Shown: piece by piece, positions 8,137-18,006 of the stretch | Position numbering within the stretch: the first letter of the stretch is position 1 | Layout of the letters: each line of letters opens with the position of its first letter | Assembly: GCA_005239925.1 (NCBI GenBank) | Contig: SBBA01000010.1 | Location: 1 to 38,896, forward strand | Direction: 5' to 3' | Source of the DNA: Candidatus Troglogloeales bacterium | GTDB lineage: Bacteria; Nitrospirota; Nitrospiria; SBBL01; SBBA01 | Length of the DNA stretch: 38,896 nucleotides | Made by a program: the position numbers and the translations under genes | The notes under the pieces: model-generated | What the model was told of the DNA's origin: nothing | Databases searched by the model: none | What the model saw: the letters and a program-made list of their open reading frames with translations, nothing else

Positions 8137-11100
8137 ATGGAAACTCTTACAAAGATAGAAGCCGGCAGTTCTCTTTTTGACAAGCAAAAGATGCCTGTCT
8201 CGTTTGATGCCATTCGGATTCGGTTGGCCTCTCCGGAAAAGATTCGTTCCTGGTCGTATGGTGAGGTCAAGAAGCCGGAAACCATTAATTATCGCTCGTT
8301 CAAGCCGGAACGGGACGGCCTCTTCTGCTCCCGTATTTTTGGGCCGGTTAAAGACTGGGAATGTAACTGTGGCAAATACAAACGAATGAAGCACCGCGGC
8401 ATTGTCTGCGACAAATGTGGCGTGGAGGTGATTCAATCCAAGGTGCGGCGCGAGCGCATGGGCCATATTGAATTGGCGGCGCCGGTGGCCCACATCTGGT
8501 TTCTAAAAGGGGTGCCCAGTCGTATCGGTATTCTGCTCGATCTCACGTTAAAGCAGTTGGAACGGGTGCTCTATTGCGAGAGTTATATTGTGGTGGATCC
8601 CAAGTCCAGCGGCCTGAAAGAAAAACAGGTGTTGACCGAAGAGGAATATCGCACCCTGATTGGCGAACATGGCCCCAATGGATTTGTGGCTAATATGGGC
8701 GCAGAGGCGATTCGGGATCTCTTGAAAAAAATTGATCTGGATCAGCTTTACGGCGAGCTTCATGCCAAGCTGAAGACAATTACTTCCGAGGCGATCAAAA
8801 AGAAGTTGACCAAGCGCCTCAAGGTGGTTGAGTCGTTTCGAAAGGCCGGCAATAAGGTGGAATGGATGATCCTGGAAGTGATCCCGGTAATTCCACCCGA
8901 GTTAAGGCCGCTGGTGCCCTTGGATGGTGGCCGCTTTGCCACGTCCGATTTGAACGATCTCTATCGCCGCGTGATTAACCGGAACAATCGTCTAAAAAGG
9001 CTGATGGAATTAAAGGCGCCGTCGGTGATTATCCGCAATGAAAAGAGGATGCTGCAGGAGTCGGTGGATGCCTTGTTTGATAACGGGCGTCGTGGCCGCG
9101 CGATTCGTGGCACCAATAAGCGGCAGCTTAAATCACTGTCTGATATGTTGAAGGGAAAACAGGGACGATTCCGGCAGAACCTGTTGGGAAAGCGTGTGGA
9201 TTATTCCGGACGGTCCGTGATTGTCGTAGGGCCGGAGTTAAAATTAAACCAGTGCGGCCTGCCAAAGAAAATGGCGATTGAGCTCTTTAAACCGTTCATC
9301 TTTCAGAAGCTGGAACAGCGAGGGCTGGTGACCACGATTAAAGGGGCCAAAAAACTGGTTGAGAAAGAAAGGGCGGAGGTTTGGGATGTGTTGGACGAGG
9401 TCATTCGTGAGCATCCGGTTCTCTTAAACCGCGCCCCCACGCTGCATCGTCTCGGTATTCAGGCCTTTGATCCGGTTTTGGTGGAAGGTAAGGCCATTCG
9501 TTTGCATCCGCTGGTTTGTACCGCCTTTAACGCCGACTTTGATGGCGACCAGATGGCCGTCCATGTGCCTCTTTCGGTTGAGGCTCAGGTGGAGGCGCGC
9601 GTGCTCATGATTTCGGTGAACAACCTTCTTTCTCCCGCCAGCGGCAAGCCGATTATGACCCCTTCTCAGGATATGGTGTTGGGATGTTACTGGCTGACCA
9701 AGGAGCGGGCAGGTGCAAAAGGAGAGGGAAAGGTTTTTGCCGATTCCACCGAGGTTCGTATCGCCTATGATGCGCAGGAAGTGGAAGAACATGCCCGCAT
9801 TAAATTCAGGCGGGATGGCGTTCGTATTGATACCACGGTAGGTCGCGTTCTCATGAGCGATATCTTTCCACCACAGGTTCCTTTCTCGGCCATTAATAAG
9901 GTGCTCAATAAGAAGGAGCTTTCAAAACTGGTGGATATTACCTTTCGAGAGGCGGGTATTCGGGAGGCGATTCTTCTCCTGGATAATCTGAAGCAACTGG
10001 GCTTCTCTTATGCCATGCGTGCTGGAATTTCCGTCTGTTTGGATGATATGAGTGTGCCGGCCAAGAAGGGCCAGATCATTGACAAGGCGCGGCGAGAGGT
10101 TGCAGAAATCAGTCGTCAATATGCCGAAGGCTTGATTACCAACGGGGAACGGTACAACAAGGTGGTGGATATCTGGGCGCATGTGACCGAGTTGGTGGCC
10201 AATGAAATGATGAAGGGCTTGGCCCAGGAAGAAGAGAATGTGAAGCAAGGGGCGGGACACGGTAAGGGGCCGCTCAAGTTTAATTCGATCTACATCATGT
10301 CGGATTCCGGGTCCCGCGGCTCGGCCCAGCAGATTCGCCAATTGGGCGGAATGAGAGGCCTGATGGCCAAGCCCTCCGGTGAGATCATTGAAACGCCAAT
10401 CACGGCCAACTTCCGCGAGGGGTTAACCGCCGTTGAATATTTTATTTCGACACACGGGGCGCGTAAGGGTTTGGCTGATACGGCCTTGAAAACAGCCAAT
10501 TCCGGGTATCTGACGCGCCGTCTGGTGGATGTGTCTCAGGATGTTATTGTTAAGGAGCACGACTGTCGGACAGCTGATGGTATCACCGTTTCATCCCTGG
10601 TTGAAGGGGGCGAGGTCATTATGCCTCTGGAAGAGCGTATATTGGGTCGTGTGGCGGGCGAGGATGTGCTTGATCCGATTACGTCCGAAGTGATTTGTGC
10701 CCGCGATACGGAATTAGATGAAAAGAAGACACAGGCCGTTGTGGAGGCTGGTGTGGACAAGGTCAAGATTCGTTCCGTGCTGACCTGTCAAACCCGTCGC
10801 GGGGTCTGTGTTCTGTGCTACGGTCGTGACCTGGCCCGTGGTCGGCTCATTGAAGTTGGTGAGGCGGTCGGCGTTATTGCGGCCCAATCCATTGGTGAGC
10901 CGGGGACACAGTTGACGATGAGAACGTTCCATATCGGTGGAACGGCCAGCCGGGTCATTCAGCAAACCGTTCTGGTGGCAAGAAATCCAGGCACGTTAAA
11001 GTACATCAATATGAATACGGTGAAAAACAAAGATGGCGATATGGTGGTGATGAGCCGCAGCGGTAAGATTGCCATTGTTGACAAGACAGGCCGTGAAAAA

Positions 11101-12309
11101 GAGAAATACGCTGTTGTCTACGGGGCAAAATTAAAGGTCAAAAAGGACACCCTTGTGGAGGCCGGTCAGGAACTGGTGGAATGGGATCCGTACTCGCTCT
11201 CGATTCTCACCGAGGTGGGCGGCAAGGTTGCCTTTGGGGACATCGTAGAAGGGCAGACGATGCGCGAAGAGGTGAACGAGGTTACTGGTCTTTCTCGGAA
11301 GGTGATTGTGGACTTTCCCGGATCAACGTTGCGTCCCCGCATTTCGATTAAGGAAGAGGACGGCAAGACGATTAAAATCGGTAAAACAGGCGCGGTGGCA
11401 CGTTACCTGCTTTCAGCAGGCGCGAATATTCTCGTTGAAAAAGGGGAAACGGTTTTCCCCGGCGATATTTTAGCGAAAATCCCGCGCGAAACCACCAAGA
11501 CCAAGGATATTACCGGCGGTCTGCCAAGGGTTGCCGAGCTATTTGAGGCAAGGAAACCCAAAGAACATGCTGTGATCTCCGAGATTGACGGCGTGGTGGA
11601 ATATGGCGGATTCGTCAAGGGGATGCGTAAGGTCATTGTCAAAAATGAAATGGGCGACGCACGCGAGTACTACGTCGGCAAGGGAAAACATGTGAACGTG
11701 CATGAAGGGGACTATGTTGCCGCCGGTGAGCCACTGATGGATGGGTCGGTGAACCCACACGATATTCTGGATGTGTTAGGCCCCAAGGAACTCCAGAAGT
11801 TTCTGGTGGATGAGGTGCAGGAAGTCTACCGTCTTCAGGGTGTGACGATCAACGACAAACATATCGAGGTGATTGTGCGACAGATGTTGCGTAAGGTTCG
11901 GATTGAAGATTCCGGCGACACCGATTTTCTGGTTCAGTCTCAGGTTGATAAGTTTGTCTTTGAGGAAGAGAACGAACGGGTCATGTCAAAAGGGGGGCGT
12001 CCTGCCGTTGGAAAACCCATCTTCCTGGGCATTACCAAGGCCGCGCTTTCTACGGAAAGCTTTGTCTCTGCCGCATCGTTCCAGGAAACCACGCGGGTAC
12101 TCACCGAGGCCGCGATTAGCGGCAAGGTAGACGATCTGTTGGGGCTAAAAGAGAACGTGATTGTCGGGCGACTTATTCCGGCGGGAACCGGGTTAAACGA
12201 CTATCGTGATGTCTATATCAAGTCGCCTCACTTGTTGGCAACAGAGGCCCAGGCCGCTGCGGCTAAGCATGAGGATGCCGTTGTTGCAGCAGATGAGAAG
12301 GTAGCGTAG
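8137..12309 (+). CDS. rpoC: DNA-directed RNA polymerase beta' subunit
   Basis: 1390 residues. The N-terminal zinc site is C76, C78, C91 and C94. The catalytic magnesium loop NADFDGDQ is at residues 465-472 with Asp 467, 469 and 471. A second zinc site lies further on ([25 protein letters not shown]). The trigger-loop/bridge-helix region ([36 protein letters not shown]) and the C-terminal [19 protein letters not shown] are present. It completes the operon and is followed by GC-rich hairpins. Confidence 0.98.
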   Translation: METLTKIEAGSSLFDKQKMPVSFDAIRIRLASPEKIRSWSYGEVKKPETINYRSFKPERDGLFCSRIFGPVKDWECNCGKYKRMKHRGIVCDKCGVEVIQSKVRRERMGHIELAAPVAHIWFLKGVPSRIGILLDLTLKQLERVLYCESYIVVDPKSSGLKEKQVLTEEEYRTLIGEHGPNGFVANMGAEAIRDLLKKIDLDQLYGELHAKLKTITSEAIKKKLTKRLKVVESFRKAGNKVEWMILEVIPVIPPELRPLVPLDGGRFATSDLNDLYRRVINRNNRLKRLMELKAPSVIIRNEKRMLQESVDALFDNGRRGRAIRGTNKRQLKSLSDMLKGKQGRFRQNLLGKRVDYSGRSVIVVGPELKLNQCGLPKKMAIELFKPFIFQKLEQRGLVTTIKGAKKLVEKERAEVWDVLDEVIREHPVLLNRAPTLHRLGIQAFDPVLVEGKAIRLHPLVCTAFNADFDGDQMAVHVPLSVEAQVEARVLMISVNNLLSPASGKPIMTPSQDMVLGCYWLTKERAGAKGEGKVFADSTEVRIAYDAQEVEEHARIKFRRDGVRIDTTVGRVLMSDIFPPQVPFSAINKVLNKKELSKLVDITFREAGIREAILLLDNLKQLGFSYAMRAGISVCLDDMSVPAKKGQIIDKARREVAEISRQYAEGLITNGERYNKVVDIWAHVTELVANEMMKGLAQEEENVKQGAGHGKGPLKFNSIYIMSDSGSRGSAQQIRQLGGMRGLMAKPSGEIIETPITANFREGLTAVEYFISTHGARKGLADTALKTANSGYLTRRLVDVSQDVIVKEHDCRTADGITVSSLVEGGEVIMPLEERILGRVAGEDVLDPITSEVICARDTELDEKKTQAVVEAGVDKVKIRSVLTCQTRRGVCVLCYGRDLARGRLIEVGEAVGVIAAQSIGEPGTQLTMRTFHIGGTASRVIQQTVLVARNPGTLKYINMNTVKNKDGDMVVMSRSGKIAIVDKTGREKEKYAVVYGAKLKVKKDTLVEAGQELVEWDPYSLSILTEVGGKVAFGDIVEGQTMREEVNEVTGLSRKVIVDFPGSTLRPRISIKEEDGKTIKIGKTGAVARYLLSAGANILVEKGETVFPGDILAKIPRETTKTKDITGGLPRVAELFEARKPKEHAVISEIDGVVEYGGFVKGMRKVIVKNEMGDAREYYVGKGKHVNVHEGDYVAAGEPLMDGSVNPHDILDVLGPKELQKFLVDEVQEVYRLQGVTINDKHIEVIVRQMLRKVRIEDSGDTDFLVQSQVDKFVFEEENERVMSKGGRPAVGKPIFLGITKAALSTESFVSAASFQETTRVLTEAAISGKVDDLLGLKENVIVGRLIPAGTGLNDYRDVYIKSPHLLATEAQAAAAKHEDAVVAADEKVA

Positions 12310-12317
12310 CATTTTAT

Positions 12318-12343
12318 CTGCCCCCTGATGATCAGGGGGGCAG
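12318..12343 (+). terminator. GC-rich hairpin after rpoC
   Basis: CTGCCCCCTGA (12318-12328) pairs with TCAGGGGGGCAG (12332-12343) with one bulged G. It starts 9 bases after the rpoC stop. There is no U-run, so termination may be imperfect or Rho-assisted. A related hairpin is at 678-693. Confidence 0.55.
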
Positions 12344-12613
12344 AGGAGAAGCGGTTACAACCCTCTCGCTGTAAATGGATCATTCCCCTTAACAAAAGTA
12401 AAACAGCCCTCTATTCCCCCTTAAAAAAGGGGGTTAGGGGGTTGTTTCTAATACTCCCCTTCATCTCCACCCTCGGTGACAAACGAAACCCCTCCATAAA
12501 TTGTAGAATAATATTCCAACAATAACAATGTGAGCGCCATTTTTAGGGCGGGCGTGAATGGCTACTGTGTGTTATAGTTTACAAGTAGGGTTTGGCAGAT
12601 AGGGGAGGGGGAT
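12344..12613. other. Intergenic region between rpoC and the lipoprotein gene
   Basis: No gene is visible. It holds a second hairpin CCCCCTT (12416-12422) with AAGGGGG (12427-12433), followed by TTAGGGGG and a mixed T-rich stretch. This could be the real operon end or a small repeat. Near 12570 a TATAGT box could serve as a -10 for the next gene, but I see no good -35. Confidence 0.45.
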
Positions 12614-14161
12614 ATGACGACGAAACGGACATTACTTTATTGCTTGCTGGCTCTTTCGGCTTACGCCTGTGGGGATGAGGGGGGCCATTCAAATAACTTC
12701 AATACCCAGGTTGATTTTAATATCTCTGGATCACTATCCTCTGTTTCGATAACCGGCTTGGCCAAACCCACCGCCACGGGAGGCGCCCTTTACGCAAGGG
12801 GTCCCAGCACACCGGTGATCAAGACGATTACCCATGTTATGGCCATCAATCCTGAGGTGTCTAATCCAACTCGGTTTGTTGCTTCCATTGGTACATCGAG
12901 TGCGTTTACGTTGCCCGTGAAGCGGGGGCGGCCGTATGTCCTGGTGTTTATCGCAAAAAACGAAGGCCTTGCCGGGCCGGACATGATTGCAGGCACATTC
13001 AGGATTGCCGAAAACGATCTCGATACCGTGCCCATTGGCCCAATCACCGCTACGACCACCGTCACTTCCACCAACCTGGGGACAATTACGGTAAATGGAA
13101 TGACGAAAGAGGGGACTCCCGCCCTGACATTCAATATTCAAAATTTTCTTAAGGAGCTGGGTATTACATCAGATCAGGCCGCCTTTATTGGCGGCATTGA
13201 TGATCTCTCGCTGCGTGCGGCCAACCCCGATGTGGACGGTAACGGAGAAATTGACGACATGGAGGGACTGTCGTTCAGCCAGGACTGGCATATTCGGGCC
13301 AATATGACCATTGGCACATCAACGCGGGCCGCGACGTTCGCGGATATTACCGCAAAATATCTGGAAAGCAGTGGGCCAAATGTCGCTACGATGGTTTTTA
13401 ATCTTGGCTCGGCCTATGCCGTCTACACGGGTCATTTTTCACCGATGCTTTGTCCGGTGAACTCCGGCGTATCCACCGAGCTAATATCGGGTTGTGCCTT
13501 CCGCATCACGGATAACAAGGTTGATGTGACGTCGTTATGGCCCCATAGCAGTTTCAGCGGCGGCAAATATCCAAACGGCACCAGTTGGGGGCCTGACTAT
13601 AATCTGACAGTGGAATCGCCTCAGGATCTGCCGGGGTCAGGTGATACGGCGGTGACGATGGAATATACCATGCCGCATGGTAAAACGCTGACCTTCAGCC
13701 ATGTGAAGACCCGATCCAAGGCAACGCTGGCGCAAAACGGAACGGTGATTCCGTTTCTTAAGCTAAATACCTCGGATAACACGGCCTCAGGCACGATCAT
13801 AAGCCTTGACTACCAGTGGAAAAAGTTAAATAGCGGGGTCTGGATGGATGCCGCTACCAATGAGGTGGCGATTCTTGTGAATGAGAATGGCGGTTACGTA
13901 AAATTTTATACCCAGAAATCACCGGGCATTGAAGTGGGTGTGAGCTTCTCTATTCCGAAATCATCGGCATCTGGCACGGTCAGTTGGGCTTCCCCTCATA
14001 TTACTTCTTTTGGCGTCCCGGATAGTACTTTGGCCCCCGATATTGCAACGCTGACACCCAACAGCTTCTGTAGCTCTGCCGTCTCGTATGATGACAAATT
14101 GGGGCTGCGCATTTTCGCCGGTGGGTTGTCCGCCAATGTTGGCGTGACACCGTGTTACTAA
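12614..14161 (+). CDS. Putative secreted lipoprotein of unknown function
   Basis: 515 residues. A hydrophobic N-terminal segment ends in LSAYAC with Cys at residue 19, an atypical lipobox (Ala at -3), followed by a Gly/Asn/Ser-rich linker, so it is probably exported and lipid-anchored. The body is Thr/Ser/Gly-rich and likely beta-rich. Residues 206-217, DVDGNGEIDDME, match a calcium-binding EF-hand loop. The ribosome binding site is strong (GGGAGGGGG). It stands alone between the rpo operon and a convergent ABC permease. I do not recognise the family. Confidence 0.85.
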   Translation: MTTKRTLLYCLLALSAYACGDEGGHSNNFNTQVDFNISGSLSSVSITGLAKPTATGGALYARGPSTPVIKTITHVMAINPEVSNPTRFVASIGTSSAFTLPVKRGRPYVLVFIAKNEGLAGPDMIAGTFRIAENDLDTVPIGPITATTTVTSTNLGTITVNGMTKEGTPALTFNIQNFLKELGITSDQAAFIGGIDDLSLRAANPDVDGNGEIDDMEGLSFSQDWHIRANMTIGTSTRAATFADITAKYLESSGPNVATMVFNLGSAYAVYTGHFSPMLCPVNSGVSTELISGCAFRITDNKVDVTSLWPHSSFSGGKYPNGTSWGPDYNLTVESPQDLPGSGDTAVTMEYTMPHGKTLTFSHVKTRSKATLAQNGTVIPFLKLNTSDNTASGTIISLDYQWKKLNSGVWMDAATNEVAILVNENGGYVKFYTQKSPGIEVGVSFSIPKSSASGTVSWASPHITSFGVPDSTLAPDIATLTPNSFCSSAVSYDDKLGLRIFAGGLSANVGVTPCY

Positions 14162-14188
14162 AGGGTGTCTTAAACCTTTTTGAGGGTC

Positions 14189-16909
14189 TCACTCCGCCCT
14201 TAAGATCGCCATTGGCTTTTCGCCGAAAGACCGATAGAGGGTCAAAAGGCCCACGATCACAATCAGGCCGATCAGCGTCGTTGCCCCTTTTAAAAGAAGC
14301 ATTGGTTTGAACTGCCACGAAATCTCCAAGAGGTGATGCACCACGCCCCATGCAATTCCAATAGAAAAAGTCGAGCCGACCAACACGGCTAAAATCCCAA
14401 TTGCGACAAACTCGATACACACAATAAGGATCAATACGGGTCGAGGGGCACCCAGCACCTTAAAAAGAATCATTTCATAGACGCGCTGTTTTGACGTAAG
14501 CGCTACGGCCGATGAAACAATAATGAGACCAGAGCACAACCCAAATAAGGCCATAAACTGGATCGCACCAATCAGCTTTTTTATAATGCGGGCCGCTGTT
14601 TCTAAAATCTCACGCAGGGAGATCACCGTTAAGTTTGGAAAGGTAGAAACCGCGTCGCTTTGAAGCACAATTTCTTTCTCGGGTGGGACTTGTACCGTGG
14701 CGACATAGTTTATGGGTGTCTTTTTCAAGGCGCCTGGGGCAAAGATAAAGTAAAAGTTTGTCGAGAACGATCCCCATTCCACGTCCCGAATATTCAAAAC
14801 CTTTCCGGACACCTTCTGCCCCTGAATATCAAATACCACCGTTGATCCAACCGAAAGCCCCAAATGCTGCGCCGCTTCTGTTTCCACAGAGAGCCACGCA
14901 GATTGCATCGGCCCCACCGAGGGCAGTGGAGAGAGCCCTCCCGCAGCTGGCGTTCCGGTCGTTGGTCGGTCTGGAAGTGCAGACGTTGGTTCAGGAGTAG
15001 ACGACCCATCTGTTTTTTGAGCGACCAGCGGGAGCGGGCTGCTCGCTGCCCCCGTTGGGGCCCACCAATTGCCTTGGCGGATGGAGTTGTATTTGGGAAG
15101 ATTCTGTTGATAGGTCAAGACATATTCGCGTTCGAAATACCAACGATCATGGCGATCACCTAAATTCATGTCTGACACCTTCTTTCCATTGATGGAAAAA
15201 AGCCGCGACCGTACCAGCGGTGTTAGATCGGGCTTATATCCGCTTTTGGACATTAATGTTTCAAATCCTGCTTTTTGGTTGGGTTGAATATTGATAAAGA
15301 AAAGCGAAGGGGCATCCTTGGGAAGATTCCCCTTCATTTGAGCCAAAAGATTTTCATAAACTAAAAGCAGGGTCAGCAGGATCGTTACGGAAACACCCAG
15401 AGAAAGCACCAGAAGATAAACCGGCCGTCCAGGCCGATATAGATTACCAGCCCCATAACGAAAAATAAGCGGAAGCCGATCACGTATTTTTTTTAAGATC
15501 AACAACAATCCCCATGTGAGAGCCGCCAACAAAAGAAGCGCGATACCAACTGCGGCAAAGATCAGGCCGCCTAATTTCCATGACCCTGCTGATGCGATTG
15601 AAAAGGCCAAAAGAACGATGGTTGTTCCAATGACAAAAAATAATTCGATCAGACGGCCGTAACCTGGTCTGGTTTCAACGGCTCCTTGGAACATCGGATT
15701 CGATGGAATTCGCCGAATTTTTAAGAGCGACCCGGCCGCAAAAAGAAAGGTCGTTAAAAGGGCCATCCCTACTCCAAATAAAACCGATGCCGATGTGATA
15801 TGAAAGGAAATCTCTTGCGGAAGAAAATCGGCCAGCATGAGTTTTAATCCCTGTTGAATGGCGATGCCAATGGCAATACCCACGCCCCCACCAACACCGC
15901 TTAAAATAAAGAAGAGAATAAAATAGGTCAGAAAAAGATCCGTCGAGGTCGTCCCCAGCGATTTCAAAATGGCAATGGTTTTCACGCGCCGCGTTAAATA
16001 GGCCTGTACGCCCATCCCCACGCCGATCCCGCCCATCATCAATGTAATCAACCCGACCAGATGTAAATAGGTCGTGAGGTTTTCTAAAAATCGCATCAGA
16101 CGTGGAATGGCCTCTTGATGTGTCCGAACGGTCAGAGACTCGGCAACCCATCGCTTCTCCAGCTCTGCCTTTAAGAGGTCGGGGCGTATTGTTTCCGGCA
16201 GTTTCAGTAAAATCAGGTAGGTGACACGGCTTCCCTCCTGGATTAAGTCCGTGCGACCCAATCCCTCTTGTGAGAGCAGCACACGGGGCCCTAAAGAGAA
16301 AGGGCCGACGACACGATCCGGTTCTTTCAGGATCACGCCCTTTATTTGAAAGGGGGTATCGCCCAACAGAAAAGAGTCTCCCACGCGAAGTTTGAGGCGG
16401 AATAAAAACGATTGATCCACAAAGGCTTCCTCTGCATTTAATAGAGAGATATTGGATGGTGGGTCGATTTCAAGATCGCCGTAAAAGGGGTAACCGGCTG
16501 AAACTGCCTTGACCTCTACTAATTGGCTTGTGGCAACAACATCCGTAGTTGGAGTTCCAGTCGCCGATGTCGATTTGCCCACAGCGACCAACGGGAGCTG
16601 TCCGTCCGCCGTGGCCGGTGCCACCATTCCAAGAAGCTCTGTTATTCGAACCGATTGAATATTTCTCTTTTCAAGTTCTTTTAGAACCGATTCTCCCTGT
16701 GGAGATAAGGGGCGGTTTAAACGAACGGAGATATCAGCTGCGACCAGAGGGCGTGTTTCGTGGGTCGCCACGCTTTCGATCTGTTCGCTAACCGACCGAA
16801 CCGATACAATCGATCCGACACCAATGGCGATGGCTAAAAGAGATAAAGTGAAATGGCGATACGATCCACGCATTTCCCGCCAGGCCATCTTGAGGGCAAA
16901 GGGAGTCAT
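14189..16909 (-). CDS. ybbP: ABC transporter permease, YbbP/FtsX type
   Basis: 906 residues with two FtsX-like permease units: an N-terminal membrane helix near residues 20-40, a large periplasmic part, a helix bundle about 275-400, a second helix group about 430-530 and a C-terminal group about 770-900. E. coli YbbP has the same layout and partners the YbbA ATPase; the pair lies beside tesA there, as here. The substrate is unknown, perhaps a lipid. Two low-complexity stretches (beginning VAPATADGQLPLVAVGKS and SSPLPLVAQKTDGSS) look like insertions and carry repeat R1-like DNA. TA genes separate it from its ATPase gene. Confidence 0.9.
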   Translation of the reverse strand: MTPFALKMAWREMRGSYRHFTLSLLAIAIGVGSIVSVRSVSEQIESVATHETRPLVAADISVRLNRPLSPQGESVLKELEKRNIQSVRITELLGMVAPATADGQLPLVAVGKSTSATGTPTTDVVATSQLVEVKAVSAGYPFYGDLEIDPPSNISLLNAEEAFVDQSFLFRLKLRVGDSFLLGDTPFQIKGVILKEPDRVVGPFSLGPRVLLSQEGLGRTDLIQEGSRVTYLILLKLPETIRPDLLKAELEKRWVAESLTVRTHQEAIPRLMRFLENLTTYLHLVGLITLMMGGIGVGMGVQAYLTRRVKTIAILKSLGTTSTDLFLTYFILFFILSGVGGGVGIAIGIAIQQGLKLMLADFLPQEISFHITSASVLFGVGMALLTTFLFAAGSLLKIRRIPSNPMFQGAVETRPGYGRLIELFFVIGTTIVLLAFSIASAGSWKLGGLIFAAVGIALLLLAALTWGLLLILKKIRDRLPLIFRYGAGNLYRPGRPVYLLVLSLGVSVTILLTLLLVYENLLAQMKGNLPKDAPSLFFINIQPNQKAGFETLMSKSGYKPDLTPLVRSRLFSINGKKVSDMNLGDRHDRWYFEREYVLTYQQNLPKYNSIRQGNWWAPTGAASSPLPLVAQKTDGSSTPEPTSALPDRPTTGTPAAGGLSPLPSVGPMQSAWLSVETEAAQHLGLSVGSTVVFDIQGQKVSGKVLNIRDVEWGSFSTNFYFIFAPGALKKTPINYVATVQVPPEKEIVLQSDAVSTFPNLTVISLREILETAARIIKKLIGAIQFMALFGLCSGLIIVSSAVALTSKQRVYEMILFKVLGAPRPVLILIVCIEFVAIGILAVLVGSTFSIGIAWGVVHHLLEISWQFKPMLLLKGATTLIGLIVIVGLLTLYRSFGEKPMAILRAE
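14924..15060 (+). repeat. R1-like sequence inside ybbP (second low-complexity stretch)
   Basis: CAGTGGA (14924-14930), GAGCCCTCCCG (14933-14943) and GGTCGGTCTGG (14964-14974) match R1 copy A at 1986, 2001 and 2032. The last two blocks are 31 bases apart in both places. Orientation is opposite to ybbP. Bases 15014-15060 resemble an R1 core in the other direction. The stretch encodes a Pro/Ser/Thr/Gly-rich linker and keeps the frame. Confidence 0.6.
16530..16620 (-). repeat. R1-like sequence inside ybbP (first low-complexity stretch)
   Basis: On the minus strand CTCCCGTTGGTCG (16585-16597) is an exact 13-base match to R1 copy A (2006-2018). Downstream, GGATGTTGTTGCCAC resembles the R1 sequence CGATGTCGTTACAC. 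The encoded segment (LPLVAVGKSTSATGTPTTD) interrupts an otherwise YbbP-like region without shifting the frame. Confidence 0.45.
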
Positions 16910-16934
16910 GGTTTAGCTCAGGATATAGCAAAGC

Positions 16935-17252
16935 CTAAGCTGCCCTCCGGGTCCGTTTGACCTGGCGTATCTCGTGCAGTGTGAGCGCTTCGGCTTGCTG
17001 GGCATGATAGAGATCCCATCGCAACTGGAGATTCAGCCAGAAATCCGGCGACATACCAAAGAAGCGAGCAAGTCGCAGTGCAGTGCTCGGAGTAATCCCG
17101 CGGCGGCCTCGGATAAGCTCGTTAACCCGCTGATATGGAACGTGAATACTATCTGCAAGTTCCTTCTGAGAAAGCCCCATCGGCTTAAGGAACTCCTCAA
17201 GCAGCATTTTGGCGGGATGGGTAGGCTCTCGATGAGTTGGGATGCGAACCAT
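16935..17252 (-). CDS. higA: HigA-family antitoxin (XRE helix-turn-helix)
   Basis: 105 residues. After HPAKMLLEEFLKPMGLSQ comes a helix-turn-helix (KELADSIHVPYQRVNELIRG) and the HigA/VapI signature RRGITPSTALRLARFFGMS, FWLNLQ. HigA binds HigB and represses its own promoter. The expected upstream toxin gene survives only as a fragment at 17275-17400, so this is probably an orphan antitoxin, now transcribed downstream of brnTA. A weak AGG site precedes the ATG. Confidence 0.92.
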   Translation of the reverse strand: MVRIPTHREPTHPAKMLLEEFLKPMGLSQKELADSIHVPYQRVNELIRGRRGITPSTALRLARFFGMSPDFWLNLQLRWDLYHAQQAEALTLHEIRQVKRTRRAA

Positions 17253-17274
17253 TGTCTGCCTCGTGTAACACCTA

Positions 17275-17400
17275 TTAGTGATAGTTCACGATCTCGACCG
17301 CGTCAGACCCTTCAATTGTCCAAACGAAGCATACGCGATATTGATCGTTGATCCGTATACTCTGCCGCCCCACACGATCTCCCGATAGAACATTCCCTAT
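17275..17400 (-). pseudogene. higB: Truncated higB toxin remnant
   Basis: Minus-strand reading from 17400 gives GNVLSGDRVGRQSIRINDQ, then YRVCFVWTIEGSDAVEIVNYH and TAA at 17275-17277. This is the C-terminal half of a HigB/RelE-fold mRNA interferase (family motif GDR-G-xSIRINDQYRxCF). The N-terminal half is missing; the open frame meets the brnA stop codon directly, so brnTA and the break share a junction. It lies 22 bases upstream of higA. Confidence 0.88.
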
Positions 17401-17666
17401 GCCGCTTGTGTGTGGTTATCCTTTATGCTCGTAATACGCTCAGCTACCCATGTTTTGAGAACCGCCAACCGCGCGATCCCCAAACGCTTTGCCTCCATAT
17501 CCAACGCGTTAACCATCCACGCGGGAAAGTCGCAATTGATCCTCTTGAGTTCCAAGTTTAGGTGGCGCGTACTCGAACTGTCGATATAGTCATCAATTTC
17601 ATCGCTCCCAGAGTCAAACATTTCATCCAGTTTTTCAGCTGGAAGCGCCTTCTTTACTTTTTTCAT
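17397..17666 (-). CDS. brnA: BrnA-like antitoxin
   Basis: 89 residues. An acidic N-terminal part (KLDEMFDSGSDEIDDYID) is followed by a ribbon-helix-helix-like region (RINCDFPAWMVNALDMEAKRLG). It follows brnT with a 32-base overlap, the usual BrnT-BrnA order. BrnA neutralises BrnT and represses the operon by binding an operator in the promoter. The last codons run into the truncated higB. A general CopG/RHH antitoxin is the alternative name. Confidence 0.78.
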   Translation of the reverse strand: MKKVKKALPAEKLDEMFDSGSDEIDDYIDSSSTRHLNLELKRINCDFPAWMVNALDMEAKRLGIARLAVLKTWVAERITSIKDNHTQAA

Positions 17667-17916
17667 ACTCCGATACCTCCTGTTTTCTGGATCGTCTTAC
17701 GGAAACAATCCTTACACTTGCGCCTCTGTAGGTAACAAAAGCAGAATAATACTTCTCAAGAATTTTACCGACAATTCTGAATCGATATTCAGTTGTGCTG
17801 CGGGCCTTACTCTCGATAGCGCAGGAATCCTCCCACAGCGCTTGCGTCTCTACGAAATTAATCCCGTGTTTTTTCTTGTTTGCCCTGCTTTTGTTGGCAT
17901 CAAATTCAAACTCCAT
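17635..17916 (-). CDS. brnT: BrnT-like ribonuclease toxin
   Basis: 93 residues from ATG 17916 (MEFEFDANKSRANKKKHGI). The family pattern F-DxNK-xxNxxKHGIxF and the C-terminal VRIVSVRRSRKQEVSEYE are clear. BrnT has a RelE-like fold and cleaves RNA. An upstream in-frame ATG (17934) lies inside the promoter and is unlikely. With the -10 only a few bases upstream, the transcript may be nearly leaderless. Confidence 0.88.
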   Translation of the reverse strand: MEFEFDANKSRANKKKHGINFVETQALWEDSCAIESKARSTTEYRFRIVGKILEKYYSAFVTYRGASVRIVSVRRSRKQEVSEYEKSKEGASS

Positions 17917-17925
17917 TCTATATAC

Positions 17926-17954
17926 ATTGTACAAATTATGTACAAGACTTTCAA
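17926..17954 (-). promoter_or_regulatory. brnTA promoter with palindromic operator
   Basis: Minus strand: -35 TTGAAA (17949-17954), 17-base spacer, -10 TACAAT (17926-17931). The inverted repeat TTGTAC-N7-GTACAA (17927-17945) overlaps the spacer and -10, a good place for an autorepressor such as BrnA. Box matches and symmetry are visible; the binding protein is inferred. Confidence 0.75.
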
Positions 17955-18006
17955 TAAGCCTTTTTTCGTTTGACTAACATAGCTTTCATTGGAGGATGGT
18001 GTGTAA

